64,000 bases of DNA. Source: Clostridia bacterium. GTDB taxonomy: Bacteria > Bacillota > Clostridia > Oscillospirales > CAG-272. The notes beneath the pieces were generated by a model. It did no database searches. It was not told the origin of the DNA and saw only the letters and a program-made list of their open reading frames with translations. The translations under genes and the position numbers were made by a program. Positions 51,784 through 58,381 of this stretch are shown piece by piece (position 1 is the first letter of the stretch; every line of letters begins with the position of its first letter). The stretch spans positions 310,001 to 374,000 of the forward strand of contig JAFUNJ010000010.1 in assembly GCA_017482355.1 (NCBI GenBank), read 5' to 3'.

Positions 51784-52404
51784 TCACGTCTTATTTGATG
51801 CGAAATTCTTTATTAGATCGAGGATAATTTTACGCTCCTCGGGGGTTAGCTTTGAAAATAGTTCTAAAAATTCTATATTTTGAGGGTCCGATAACTTGGT
51901 GAGCCACGGAGAGGACTTTTTGAAGTACGGAGGATCATTGCGCAGCTCGTTATACGAGGTGCGCTTTTCTTTTTCTGCCGTTCCGAGGAGATAGTCGGTT
52001 GACACTTCGAGGTAATTTGCGATTTTGATAGCATCATTGAGAGATGGCGGCACGCTTTTTGCTTCTATGCCGATCAGCAGGCTCGGCGACATTCCGAGAT
52101 CAACTGCCATTTTTTCAACGGTTATTCCCTTTTCCTCGCGTACTTGTCTCATAAGCATTCCGAAGCCGGAGGCGAGAGAGGGGCTTGAGAGTTCGTTTTT
52201 CTCGGGGGTTCCAAGAAGATAATCCGTCGATACGTTAAATCTCTCGGAAATTTTGACAAGAGTATTTGCATCAGGTTCTCTGCGGTTTTGTTCATACATA
52301 CCGACGGTGCTGGGAGAAACATCAAGCAGCGCCGCGATATCTTTTTGCGTTAATCCGTGCTTAACGCGCAGTTCTTTTATACGATCTCCTATTTTTTTAT
52401 TCAT
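51784..52404 (-). CDS. prophage repressor with two XRE-type HTH domains
   Basis: 206 residues. HTH 1 (about 1-65): IKELRVKHGLTQKDIAALL, SPSTVGMYEQ, then DYLLGTPEK. HTH 2 (about 78-145) repeats the same plan, ending DYLLGTAEK. The last 45 residues are helical (LTPEERKIILDLIKNF). Two tandem HTH folds could let one chain contact two half sites. GAGG lies before the ATG at 52404. It is transcribed leftward from a promoter whose spacer holds one of the four ACAC-N5-GTGT palindromes, so autoregulation and lysogeny control are inferred. Confidence 0.88.
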   Translation of the reverse strand: MNKKIGDRIKELRVKHGLTQKDIAALLDVSPSTVGMYEQNRREPDANTLVKISERFNVSTDYLLGTPEKNELSSPSLASGFGMLMRQVREEKGITVEKMAVDLGMSPSLLIGIEAKSVPPSLNDAIKIANYLEVSTDYLLGTAEKEKRTSYNELRNDPPYFKKSSPWLTKLSDPQNIEFLELFSKLTPEERKIILDLIKNFASNKT

Positions 52405-52432
52405 AATAATCCTCGTTACACAGTTTGTATAC

Positions 52433-52461
52433 ATCATATCACACATTTTGTGTAAAATCAA
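52433..52461 (-). promoter_or_regulatory. leftward promoter of the two-HTH repressor with embedded operator
   Basis: Minus strand TTGATT (52456-52461), 17-bp spacer, TATGAT (52433-52438). The spacer is filled by operator O1 (52441-52453). Confidence 0.75.
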
Positions 52462-52545
52462 CAAAAAAACACAAAATGTGTAAAAAACGCTTGACATTAC
52501 ACAAATCGTGTGATATTATGATCTTGCGGTTACACGAATTGTGTA
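52440..52545. promoter_or_regulatory. four operator palindromes of the first switch
   Basis: O1 ACACATTTTGTGT (52441-52453), O2 ACACAAAATGTGT (52469-52481), O3 ACACAAATCGTGT (52499-52511), O4 ACACGAATTGTGT (52532-52544). The shared form is ACAC-N5-GTGT. Centre spacings are 28, 30 and 33 bp, about three helix turns. Confidence 0.85.
52491..52519 (+). promoter_or_regulatory. rightward promoter of the first switch
   Basis: TTGACA (52491-52496), 17 bp, TATTAT (52514-52519); O3 lies wholly in the spacer. Confidence 0.8.
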
Positions 52546-52586
52546 GCAGCAAAAATCTCGTGACGAAAATTTTTAGGAGAAAAAAG

Positions 52587-52667
52587 ATGAAAAAAGAAAA
52601 AGCCCCTCGGAGAGGGGCGGAGTCGACGCAATTTATGACTGCTCATTTTTCTGTTGCATTTCCTTAA
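52587..52667 (+). CDS. possible 26-residue peptide under the rightward promoter
   Basis: ATG follows TTTTTAGGAGAAAAAAG, a good site, about 65 nt after the promoter. The product (MKKEKAPRRGAESTQF and ten more residues) is basic at the start. It runs over the terminator and 3' end of the converging gene, so it may be a leader peptide or a chance frame. Doubtful. Confidence 0.3.
   Translation: MKKEKAPRRGAESTQFMTAHFSVAFP
52596..52622 (-). terminator. terminator of the second repressor gene
   Basis: Minus strand GCCCCTC / GAGGGGC stem with TTTTTCTTTTTT after it, 10 bp beyond the stop codon at 52633. Confidence 0.8.
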
Positions 52668-52971
52668 ATTCTATAAAGGCGAAGACCTCCTTCTGCTTCT
52701 CATCCGAGAGATCGAGAACGCGGTACAGGATATCCGGAAGCTGTCTATCGCTTTCGGCGGTGTGTTCGGTTTTTTGCTCAGAAGATTCAAATAGTTCCTC
52801 TTCAGAAACAGAAAAATATTCCGCAATTTTTTTGCGAGTATTACCGTGAGGGATAGATCCGTTCTTCCATTTTGTGACACTTCCGACGGCGATTCCTGCG
52901 TCCTTTACCATCTGCGTAGGTGTTAGACCTTTTTCTTTGCACAATTCGCAAAAACGATTCCAAAAAATCAT
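52633..52971 (-). CDS. second prophage repressor (single HTH)
   Basis: 112 residues. FCELCKEKGLTPTQMVKDAGIAVGSVTKWKNGSIPHGNTRKKIAEYFSVS is a complete XRE fold (about residues 5-55). A Glu-rich linker and a helical tail (LDLSDEKQKEVFAFIEF) follow. It is unlike the two-HTH repressor in the recognition helix. GAGGAG lies before the ATG at 52971. The neighbouring palindrome ATTCACCGAAAGTGAAT, in the spacer of the rightward promoter at 53055, is its likely operator. Confidence 0.85.
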   Translation of the reverse strand: MIFWNRFCELCKEKGLTPTQMVKDAGIAVGSVTKWKNGSIPHGNTRKKIAEYFSVSEEELFESSEQKTEHTAESDRQLPDILYRVLDLSDEKQKEVFAFIEFKEMQQKNEQS

Positions 52972-53054
52972 AGTTAGCTCCTCAAAAAATTCACCAATCA
53001 TGAAAAATGTTTTTTGTGCAACTTGACAAAATTCAAAAAAAGTGAAATTAAGTA

Positions 53055-53083
53055 TTGACAATTCACCGAAAGTGAATTATAAT
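53055..53083 (+). promoter_or_regulatory. rightward promoter of the second switch with embedded operator
   Basis: TTGACA (53055-53060), 17 bp, TATAAT (53078-53083). The spacer is exactly the palindrome ATTCACCGAAAGTGAAT. A weaker copy, ATTCAAAAAAAGTGAAAT, lies at about 53031-53048. It would drive the early genes from 53155 on. Confidence 0.85.
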
Positions 53084-53154
53084 GATTTCACAACCAGCAC
53101 ACCGAGTTCATTATAGCACGGTATGACGGAAAAGTCAAGAAAGGAGGTGATAAG

Positions 53155-53319
53155 ATGATTAGGGCGGAGGAAAAGAACATATGCAAAGGCGGTGATGAGA
53201 TGACCGACAGGCAATTTCTACATCATTTACGCGAATTACTTGCGGTTGCCAAAGCTTGCAAAACCTTGGAAGAGTTTATAGAAAAGCTCGAAGAAATGAT
53301 TTCATCGTATGACCGATGA
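53155..53319 (+). CDS. 54-residue early prophage protein
   Basis: ATG preceded by AAAGGAGGTGATAAG, an unusually complete match to the 16S rRNA tail. An inner Met at residue 16 is also preceded by GGTGATGAG. The chain is helical: MTDRQFLHHLRELLAVAKAC, then TLEEFIEKLEEMISS. It is the first gene after the second rightward promoter, the place of a Cro-like or anti-repressor gene, but no HTH is evident. Function unknown. Confidence 0.65.
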   Translation: MIRAEEKNICKGGDEMTDRQFLHHLRELLAVAKACKTLEEFIEKLEEMISSYDR

Positions 53320-53456
53320 AAAAAGCCGCTCGGTAAGCAACCAAACTAACCCGAGCGACTAACGACAGTGAGCGAGAGGGGAGAGCTCCGCCGCCCCTCC
53401 TGCTCCTTCAGTATAACACAAACGGCGGGGAATGTCAATAAATTGGAGGAAAAACA

Positions 53457-53723
53457 ATGTACAGAAAATACAGATCAAGAAAAAACGGTATTCCGAAGGA
53501 GAACAAAGAGCAGACGATTGTTGCTGCCGAGGACAAGCTTGCGGAAGAGTATGACGAGCGTATGGAAGAAAACGAGGTCACTAAAAAAGGATTCTTTTCA
53601 TCCTTTTTCGACTTCGACAAAAGAGTATTTCGTTCGAGAGACATGCGACTGAGTTTCTTCTATGGCAGTTTGATTACATTGTGCGCCATTTCACTTGGGC
53701 AGTTACTCGCTAAACTTATCTGA
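53457..53723 (+). CDS. small prophage membrane protein
   Basis: 88 residues. A highly charged N-terminal half (RSRKNGIPKENKEQ, EEYDERMEENE) precedes one predicted membrane helix near 68-85 (FFYGSLITLCAISLGQLLA). GGAGG lies 8 nt before the ATG. It is followed after 23 bp by another small membrane protein. Family unknown; the cytoplasmic charged domain plus helix would fit a superinfection-exclusion or signalling role, but that is speculation. Confidence 0.65.
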   Translation: MYRKYRSRKNGIPKENKEQTIVAAEDKLAEEYDERMEENEVTKKGFFSSFFDFDKRVFRSRDMRLSFFYGSLITLCAISLGQLLAKLI

Positions 53724-53746
53724 CTCTACAATAGGGGGTATGGGAA

Positions 53747-53983
53747 ATGCAAAAAATCATTGATCTTTTGAAACGTTTTATAAACGAATGGAAAATACCG
53801 TTAGCTATTGCTCTCGGAATCTTCGTTTTGACCTTCATCGTATTCTTCGCTTACAGTTGTCTTGAAGACCGCAGAATTATTCAAAAGCTGCGGAAAAAGC
53901 TGAAGATATCACAGAGGGCTAAAGAGGTCTTGTTACTTATCGGCTACGCGTGCCTTCTTACTTTTTGCCTGTTTTGTGTTTGA
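53747..53983 (+). CDS. small prophage membrane protein
   Basis: 78 residues with two hydrophobic segments (about 17-36, IPLAIALGIFVLTFIVFFAY, and 62-78, LLLIGYACLLTFCLFCV) joined by a basic loop (KLRKKLKISQRAK). The arrangement is vaguely holin-like, but its place in the early region speaks against lysis. Its last 51 nt overlap the converging SWIM gene. Confidence 0.6.
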   Translation: MQKIIDLLKRFINEWKIPLAIALGIFVLTFIVFFAYSCLEDRRIIQKLRKKLKISQRAKEVLLLIGYACLLTFCLFCV

Positions 53984-54595
53984 GGTCTGGTCGGCCCGCC
54001 GTTCCACATACTGCCGCATCAGATCTTCAACGTCTTTATTCATATCATACGTTGCGCCGACGAAGAGAGCTAAACTTATCATGTGCTTACAGGGATTGTG
54101 GCGCGTTGCCTTATCCGTACAACCGCACTTCTCCAGAGTTGTTGTGTACTTGACGCCCGGAGTCATAAAGGACGGCATAACTGCTGAAAGCTCGATTTTT
54201 TGGGGAACGGTAGCGTCATCGGACAGAGCGCGATCAAGGCGAGTAGTCTCAAAGGAACGCAGATAATCTTGGCGGAGGTCATCTGTGAAGTATGGGTTAT
54301 TCTGATAGCGCCGAGTTAGTACACGGCTTAATTCCATGTTCCGCTTTTCAAGATCGGCAATTTGCGCTTTATATTTACGCTCGGCGGAAGCAAACTGCCT
54401 TGTGCTCTTTTCAATCTGCTTTTTCACCTCGGCATCCCTGAGCTGTCGGCGCGATTTGATCTTGTCGGAAATAGTAAAATATATGAAAAAACCGATAGTA
54501 ACCGCTGTAAAGATTATCCCTAACACGATACCGACGCGGTCGCCTAAAACGAGACCGAGCAACAGCATTACAGCAATATAAATATAACCTGCCAT
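53933..54595 (-). CDS. membrane-anchored SWIM zinc-finger protein
   Basis: 220 residues. Two membrane helices (about 3-18 and 22-42), a coiled coil (about 50-95), then a SWIM zinc finger C157-G-C159 ... C169-K-H171, the CxCx(n)CxH pattern, inside YTTTLEKCGCTDKATRHNPCKHM. SWIM fingers bind DNA or proteins and are found in MuDR transposases and in bacterial SWI2/SNF2 partners. A membrane-tethered one in a prophage is not a family I know. It reads against its neighbours, has its own consensus promoter with a palindrome, and so may be expressed in the lysogen (a moron gene). Confidence 0.75.
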   Translation of the reverse strand: MAGYIYIAVMLLLGLVLGDRVGIVLGIIFTAVTIGFFIYFTISDKIKSRRQLRDAEVKKQIEKSTRQFASAERKYKAQIADLEKRNMELSRVLTRRYQNNPYFTDDLRQDYLRSFETTRLDRALSDDATVPQKIELSAVMPSFMTPGVKYTTTLEKCGCTDKATRHNPCKHMISLALFVGATYDMNKDVEDLMRQYVERRADQTSNTKQAKSKKARVADK

Positions 54596-54605
54596 ATATA
54601 CACCT

Positions 54606-54656
54606 AATTTTCTTAATTATTAGGAAAATTATAGCATCTTAACACCATTTTGTCAA
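54606..54656 (-). promoter_or_regulatory. promoter and palindrome of the SWIM gene
   Basis: Minus strand TTGACA (54651-54656), 17 bp, TATAAT (54628-54633). The palindrome AATTTTC...GAAAATT (54606-54630) overlaps the -10 and start region, an operator position. Confidence 0.75.
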
Positions 54657-54682
54657 CGAACACCAAAAAGGAGGAAAAGAAA

Positions 54683-54889
54683 ATGGAGGCAACAAAAATC
54701 AGAGAATGGCTTAAGGAGCTGCGCCGAAAGAAGGGCTTGCAGGCGCAGGAGGCGGCAAAGCTTATCGGAATATCGGTAAGCTATTACTGCCAGATCGAAA
54801 ACGGAGTCCGCGACTGTCCCGTACATACCGCAAAAAAGATCGCAGCGCTTCTTGATTTCGATTGGACAAAGTTCTACGAAGAGGAATAA
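54683..54889 (+). CDS. small XRE-family HTH regulator
   Basis: 68 residues: WLKELRRKKGLQAQEAAKLI and SVSYYCQIENGVRDCP give the HTH; there is no other domain. AAAGGAGG lies 7-8 nt before the ATG at 54683. It begins a rightward run of small genes and is divergent from the SWIM gene, whose promoter it could control. Confidence 0.85.
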   Translation: MEATKIREWLKELRRKKGLQAQEAAKLIGISVSYYCQIENGVRDCPVHTAKKIAALLDFDWTKFYEEE

Positions 54890-54893
54890 TCCC

Positions 54894-55193
54894 ATGCGCG
54901 TTATGATCGGCACGGTCATTATGCGTGCCGATGACGGTAGCTTTTTATCGGGCGGCGCGCCGATTTACCGTGATATGCCCGAGAGGGAGGGCTTGACCGA
55001 GCCCGAGGACTACTATGATTTCGACGATTTTGCCGCGCTCATGGCGGACAAGTATGAGTCCTATCTGACCGAGAAGCGCAAGACGGCGCTTGAAAAAAAG
55101 AAAAGGAGGGAGAAAAAGAATGCAGAAAAAGAAGATACCGCTGTACGGGATACGGATAGCGGTGGACGGAGATATGAAGCGGATGCCCATTGA
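54894..55193 (+). CDS. prophage protein of unknown function
   Basis: 99 residues. The N-terminal half (MRVMIGTVIMRADDGSFLSG) and acidic EPEDYYDFDDF are followed by a very basic Lys-rich tail (KRKTALEKKKRREKKNAEKE). GAGG lies just upstream and the gene starts 4 nt after the HTH stop. No family is recognised. It overlaps the next gene by 74 nt in another frame. Confidence 0.55.
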   Translation: MRVMIGTVIMRADDGSFLSGGAPIYRDMPEREGLTEPEDYYDFDDFAALMADKYESYLTEKRKTALEKKKRREKKNAEKEDTAVRDTDSGGRRYEADAH

Positions 55194-55473
55194 GATGGAC
55201 AAGAAATGGCCGACTATACAAAGCGCGCTGGGTACCAGGACGACCGAGCAGCATTACGCGGGAGAACACAACGGCGTGCGCAGGATAGCAATATGTGACC
55301 GTTACGGCTCCGTATCCAACAAGGGAGTGAACACCGTCGCTTCGCGGCTTTGCGGAACGAAACTTTACGGCGTTGTCATTCTCCTCAAAGAGAACGCCGA
55401 CGGGTTCCCCGTGCTTATGAGCGACGCGGCGGCGTACAAGATGCAGAGGGAGGTCGAGATGTTTATATGGTGA
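55120..55473 (+). CDS. prophage protein of unknown function
   Basis: 117 residues: basic start (QKKKIPLYGIRIAVDG), a central TIQSALGTRTTEQHY segment, VRRIAICDRYG, and an alpha/beta-looking LYGVVILLKEN near the end. AAGGAGGGAGAAAAAGA precedes the ATG at 55120, inside the previous gene. The strong site and the following overlapped start support it over the competing frame. Family unknown. Confidence 0.6.
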   Translation: MQKKKIPLYGIRIAVDGDMKRMPIEMDKKWPTIQSALGTRTTEQHYAGEHNGVRRIAICDRYGSVSNKGVNTVASRLCGTKLYGVVILLKENADGFPVLMSDAAAYKMQREVEMFIW

Positions 55474-55766
55474 CATTTATGCTATTCGAGCTTATTATCC
55501 TTCTTGAGTTCCTGCCTGCCACGCTTGCGCTCATTTGCGGCTTCAAAATGCTTTGGCTTCTGCCGTTTATCGCGGCCGCTTGGATCGCGCTTGTCCGCGC
55601 CTTTATGCGCGAAGAAAAAAAGAAAGCCCGCCGGGTGCGAGCCGACGGACGTTCAGAAAAGATTAACTTTGCCGAGAATATTATACCAAACGTAAACGCG
55701 GTTTGTCAAGACGGGAATTATTCTCGGTCTGAAAAGCAACGAAAAGAGGTTTATATCTATGAGTGA
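55467..55766 (+). CDS. small prophage membrane protein
   Basis: 99 residues. Two hydrophobic segments fill the first 45 residues (MLFELIILLEFLPATLALIC, MLWLLPFIAAAWIALVRAFM), followed by a basic, soluble tail. The ATG at 55467 overlaps the previous stop, with GGAGG about 18 nt upstream, so coupled translation is likely. Function unknown. Confidence 0.55.
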   Translation: MVTFMLFELIILLEFLPATLALICGFKMLWLLPFIAAAWIALVRAFMREEKKKARRVRADGRSEKINFAENIIPNVNAVCQDGNYSRSEKQRKEVYIYE

Positions 55767-56109
55767 AAGAAAATACGTAGCTGCGGCGGATGCCGCGGAA
55801 ATATTGAGTGAAAAGCTTTCCATTCCTCTTGGGAATCTGGTTGACGTTTTTGCGGAGATACCGTCGGCATCCCTTAAAGAAACGGCGCTCGAATGTAAGC
55901 GCTGCGGAGAAACAATACGTTTTCCCATTGCGTTTTACGATGCATTTTACGAGCTTGCCGCCGGTGCCGTTATGGAAAAGATATGCGATAAATATTGTCG
56001 ATTCCCCGGGGAGTGTGATTCTCAAGAGGAGCTGGACAAGCACTGTGACGGCTGTGAGGTTGTCGAGCTTCTTGACCTGATATTCAAAAAGAAAAAAGAA
56101 AAGCCGTGA
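55759..56109 (+). CDS. Cys-rich prophage protein of unknown function
   Basis: 116 residues. ADAAEILSEKLSIPLGNLVDVFAEIPSA is helical, then come C-K-R-C, C-D-K-Y-C, G-E-C and H-C-D-G-C, nine Cys/His in all and enough for a zinc site. Its ATG overlaps the stop of the previous gene. AAAGAGG is the ribosome binding site. Small Cys-rich proteins of this sort are common in clostridial prophages with no known role. Confidence 0.6.
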   Translation: MSERKYVAAADAAEILSEKLSIPLGNLVDVFAEIPSASLKETALECKRCGETIRFPIAFYDAFYELAAGAVMEKICDKYCRFPGECDSQEELDKHCDGCEVVELLDLIFKKKKEKP

Positions 56110-56132
56110 AAACGGCTTTTCCGGGGCTCCGA

Positions 56133-56561
56133 TCAAGGGTTCCCGTATTCTCTTTGCATCGAGCTGACAGAGACCACCCACTGCTTGCCGAACTTGCAAA
56201 CGTCGACACCGTTTACGAGCTTGCCGTAGGCGATCGCTTTTCTTAACGTGCTTTCGTTAAGCCCCCAAAGCTCGGTGGCGTCGCTGAATGCCATCAGACC
56301 GTCAAACGGCGTTTTGACCTGCACGCCGTTTTCCCAAAGCTCGTCGCAGGAGAGGTCAAGGTCGTCGTTCCAAATTATGCCGTAACCGCCAACGTCCACG
56401 GTCACGCATGAAAACTCCTGCTGATCGTTCTTGAGGGCAGCAAAAGCAGGGATCCTTTCAAAAAGCGGCTTTACGTCATATATTTTGGTAACGCCCTCGG
56501 AGAATTGAACCGAGAGCTTATATTCGGGCAGAGCCGAAACGTTCTTTATCTTGTGAAACAT
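56133..56561 (-). CDS. DUF2442 domain protein
   Basis: 142 residues. The N-terminal 75 residues follow DUF2442 (LPEYKLSVQFSEGVTKIYDV, then GGYGIIWNDDLDLSCDELWE). The C-terminal part (ATELWGLNESTLRKAIAYGKLVNGVD) is HTH-like, resembling antitoxin or excisionase DNA-binding folds. AAGGAG before the ATG at 56561 decides the start. It is the second gene of a minus-strand pair with the DUF4160 gene, 13 bp apart. Such pairs occur widely and are suspected toxin-antitoxin systems; this is inference. Confidence 0.8.
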   Translation of the reverse strand: MFHKIKNVSALPEYKLSVQFSEGVTKIYDVKPLFERIPAFAALKNDQQEFSCVTVDVGGYGIIWNDDLDLSCDELWENGVQVKTPFDGLMAFSDATELWGLNESTLRKAIAYGKLVNGVDVCKFGKQWVVSVSSMQREYGNP

Positions 56562-56574
56562 AATTATCTCCTTG

Positions 56575-56829
56575 TTATTCAAGGGGCGGTAGCTTCTTAA
56601 ATTCCTGAGTTTTCCAGATTTCCATTAAGTCGTCTTTGTGAAGGGATAGCCATTCCTGAACCAGCCCCATTGCTTTGTTCGGCAAATGACCTTCAAGGAC
56701 TTCGCCCGTCATAAAATCTATAGCGGCAACGTCTTCGTTGTATATTGCGTGAATGTGTGGCGGGTTATGCTCGCTTTGAAGAAAATACATTCTGATTATT
56801 ATTCCATAAAAGCGCGATATTACAGGCAT
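56575..56829 (-). CDS. DUF4160 domain protein
   Basis: 84 residues matching DUF4160 in full: MPVISRFYGIIIRMYFLQSE, HNPPHIHAIYNEDVAAID, and LPNKAMGLVQEWLSLH. The HNPPHIH motif is the family hallmark. AAAAGGAG lies before the ATG. It leads the two-gene unit with the DUF2442/HTH gene. If the pair is a toxin-antitoxin module this would be the smaller partner, with the DNA-binding one downstream. Confidence 0.85.
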   Translation of the reverse strand: MPVISRFYGIIIRMYFLQSEHNPPHIHAIYNEDVAAIDFMTGEVLEGHLPNKAMGLVQEWLSLHKDDLMEIWKTQEFKKLPPLE

Positions 56830-56859
56830 GGCGATTCTCCTTTTCTTTTTGTCAATTAC

Positions 56860-56888
56860 ATTATATCACGATACCGTGATTATGTCAA
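56860..56888 (-). promoter_or_regulatory. promoter with embedded operator of the DUF4160/DUF2442 pair
   Basis: Minus strand TTGACA (56883-56888), 17 bp, TATAAT (56860-56865). The palindrome ATCACGGTATCGTGAT fills 56865-56880, nearly the whole spacer. Binding by the HTH-bearing DUF2442 protein would shut the pair off (inference). Confidence 0.8.
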
Positions 56889-57094
56889 CAATTATTTTTC
56901 CCTTTGCTATCAATTTTATTCTATGAAATCAATCCCCGTGTTGTCGCCAAACAAAACTACAAAGTAAGATAATCCCAGACGTATGGGATTATGAAATCAT
57001 ACGGGATTCAAATTGAATACAGACCCGAAGAGCGGCGAGCTCTTTTCGAGCTTGTATTATATATTAACTTATCGACCAACAGGAGAATAGCGTT

Positions 57095-57529
57095 ATGGAA
57101 AACGAAAATAATAATTCTCTTTTTCTTGAAAAAGGACAAGGTTCGTCCGTCGGTCAGTCTGTCAGACAGACCGCTTCGATCCGTCGATCCTTCAAGGACG
57201 AGATTACGGCGGTAGCGAAGCAGCTTGAGCTTTACGCGGTGAGGGAGACGGACAAGGCGTTCGCATACGAGCTTTGCGCGATAATTGCCGAGGTTAATCT
57301 TATGCGCCCTGAGTTCAGGGTGAAGATCGGCGGCGAGGTGCTTGAGGCGGGGCTTGTTCAGGAGGTGTTTTCGTGTCTGACTCACGATCACCTTGACCGT
57401 GTAATGGCGGCGTTCAACTCCTGCAAGAACGAGATCCGCAACAAAAAGGCGTATCTTCGTACTGCTCTATACAATTCCGTCTTCGAGCTTGAAGCCGGGA
57501 CGATAAACGACGTAAACTGGATCGGATGA
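57095..57529 (+). CDS. DUF6017-like prophage replication-associated protein
   Basis: 144 residues. After a disordered start, residues 28-138 are helical and follow the plan of the C-terminal domain often found on clostridial replication initiators: LVQEVFSCLTHDHLDRVMAA, then IRNKKAYLRTALYNSVFELE. The DNA-binding N-terminal domain of those proteins is missing, so it may act as a partner of the HUH protein encoded 7 bp downstream. GGAG lies 9 nt before the ATG. Between 56892 and 57094 only a small AATCCCA/TGGGATT hairpin is seen. Confidence 0.65.
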   Translation: MENENNNSLFLEKGQGSSVGQSVRQTASIRRSFKDEITAVAKQLELYAVRETDKAFAYELCAIIAEVNLMRPEFRVKIGGEVLEAGLVQEVFSCLTHDHLDRVMAAFNSCKNEIRNKKAYLRTALYNSVFELEAGTINDVNWIG

Positions 57530-57536
57530 GATTATT

Positions 57537-58316
57537 ATGCAAAGAACTTACAGGGAAAGACGGTATCACTGCGGGGACTATCTCGAAGTAGCTATATATC
57601 CCGTCTACCGTCCTGCCGGCTCCCGTCGCGGCAGAGCCAAGCCGACGAGCGAGGGACAAGCCAAGCTCAATTACATAAATTCGCAAAAGGAGCTTGTTCG
57701 GCTCCTTAATGCCAATTTCACCGAAAACGACGTTGAGGTTCATCTGACTTACCGCGACGAGTTTCTTCCCGGTACTAAAGAGGAAGCGGATCGGCTTTTG
57801 CGGAATTATCTGCGGCGGCTCAAGCGCAGATATAAGAAGCTCGGTATTGAACTCAAATATGTATACGTTACCGAGGGCGGAGACGGGAAGAGATTTCATC
57901 ATCACGTCACGCTCTCGGGCGGACTTGACCGCGACGAGCTTGAAACACTTTGGGGCTTCGGATATGCCAACTCCCGCCGCCTGGTCTTCAACGAGAACGG
58001 CGTTGAGGGGCTTGCAAAGTACATAACGAAGCAGATGAAGGAGGAGATCGAGAAGGGCAAGCGTTCCTTTTCCTGCTCGAAGAATCTTCATCATCCCGAG
58101 CCGATAGACCGAGACGGACGTTTTTCGCACAAGACGATGAAGGCAATGTGCGAGCGCCCAAGCGACGGTGTCGACGTTCTCGAAGCCATCTTCGACGGAT
58201 ACGAGGCAGCCGAGGTCAAGAGCTTTTACAACGACTGCAACGGCGGAGTGTATTTATACGCCCGTCTTTACCGCAAGGATGCGGGATTTTTGAAGAAATT
58301 AAAAAAGCGAAAGTAG
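57537..58316 (+). CDS. HUH-type replication initiator (ORF2/G2P-like rolling-circle Rep)
   Basis: 259 residues. VHLTYRDEFLPGT opens the catalytic domain. KRFHHHVTLSGG at about 119-130 holds the His cluster (HUH), and Y162 in GLAKYITKQ is the expected nicking Tyr of the Y1 type. This layout is that of phage G2P and ORF2-like replication proteins, which nick a double-strand origin and start rolling-circle synthesis. It starts 7 nt after the DUF6017-like gene. The nick site was not identified. Confidence 0.82.
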   Translation: MQRTYRERRYHCGDYLEVAIYPVYRPAGSRRGRAKPTSEGQAKLNYINSQKELVRLLNANFTENDVEVHLTYRDEFLPGTKEEADRLLRNYLRRLKRRYKKLGIELKYVYVTEGGDGKRFHHHVTLSGGLDRDELETLWGFGYANSRRLVFNENGVEGLAKYITKQMKEEIEKGKRSFSCSKNLHHPEPIDRDGRFSHKTMKAMCERPSDGVDVLEAIFDGYEAAEVKSFYNDCNGGVYLYARLYRKDAGFLKKLKKRK

Positions 58317-58381
58317 TTTTTTGCCGCCTGAAATACGGGGCTTTTTTCTGCGTACTTGGAAGAAGGGAGAGATAACGGAAT

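Noticed and set aside
53747-53983. Holin
   Set aside because: Two hydrophobic segments are present, but the gene is in the early regulatory region, with no endolysin next to it.
56991-57215. 74-codon plus-strand frame overlapping the DUF6017-like gene start
   Set aside because: No ribosome binding site, unlikely composition in its second half, and it conflicts with the better supported frame from 57095.
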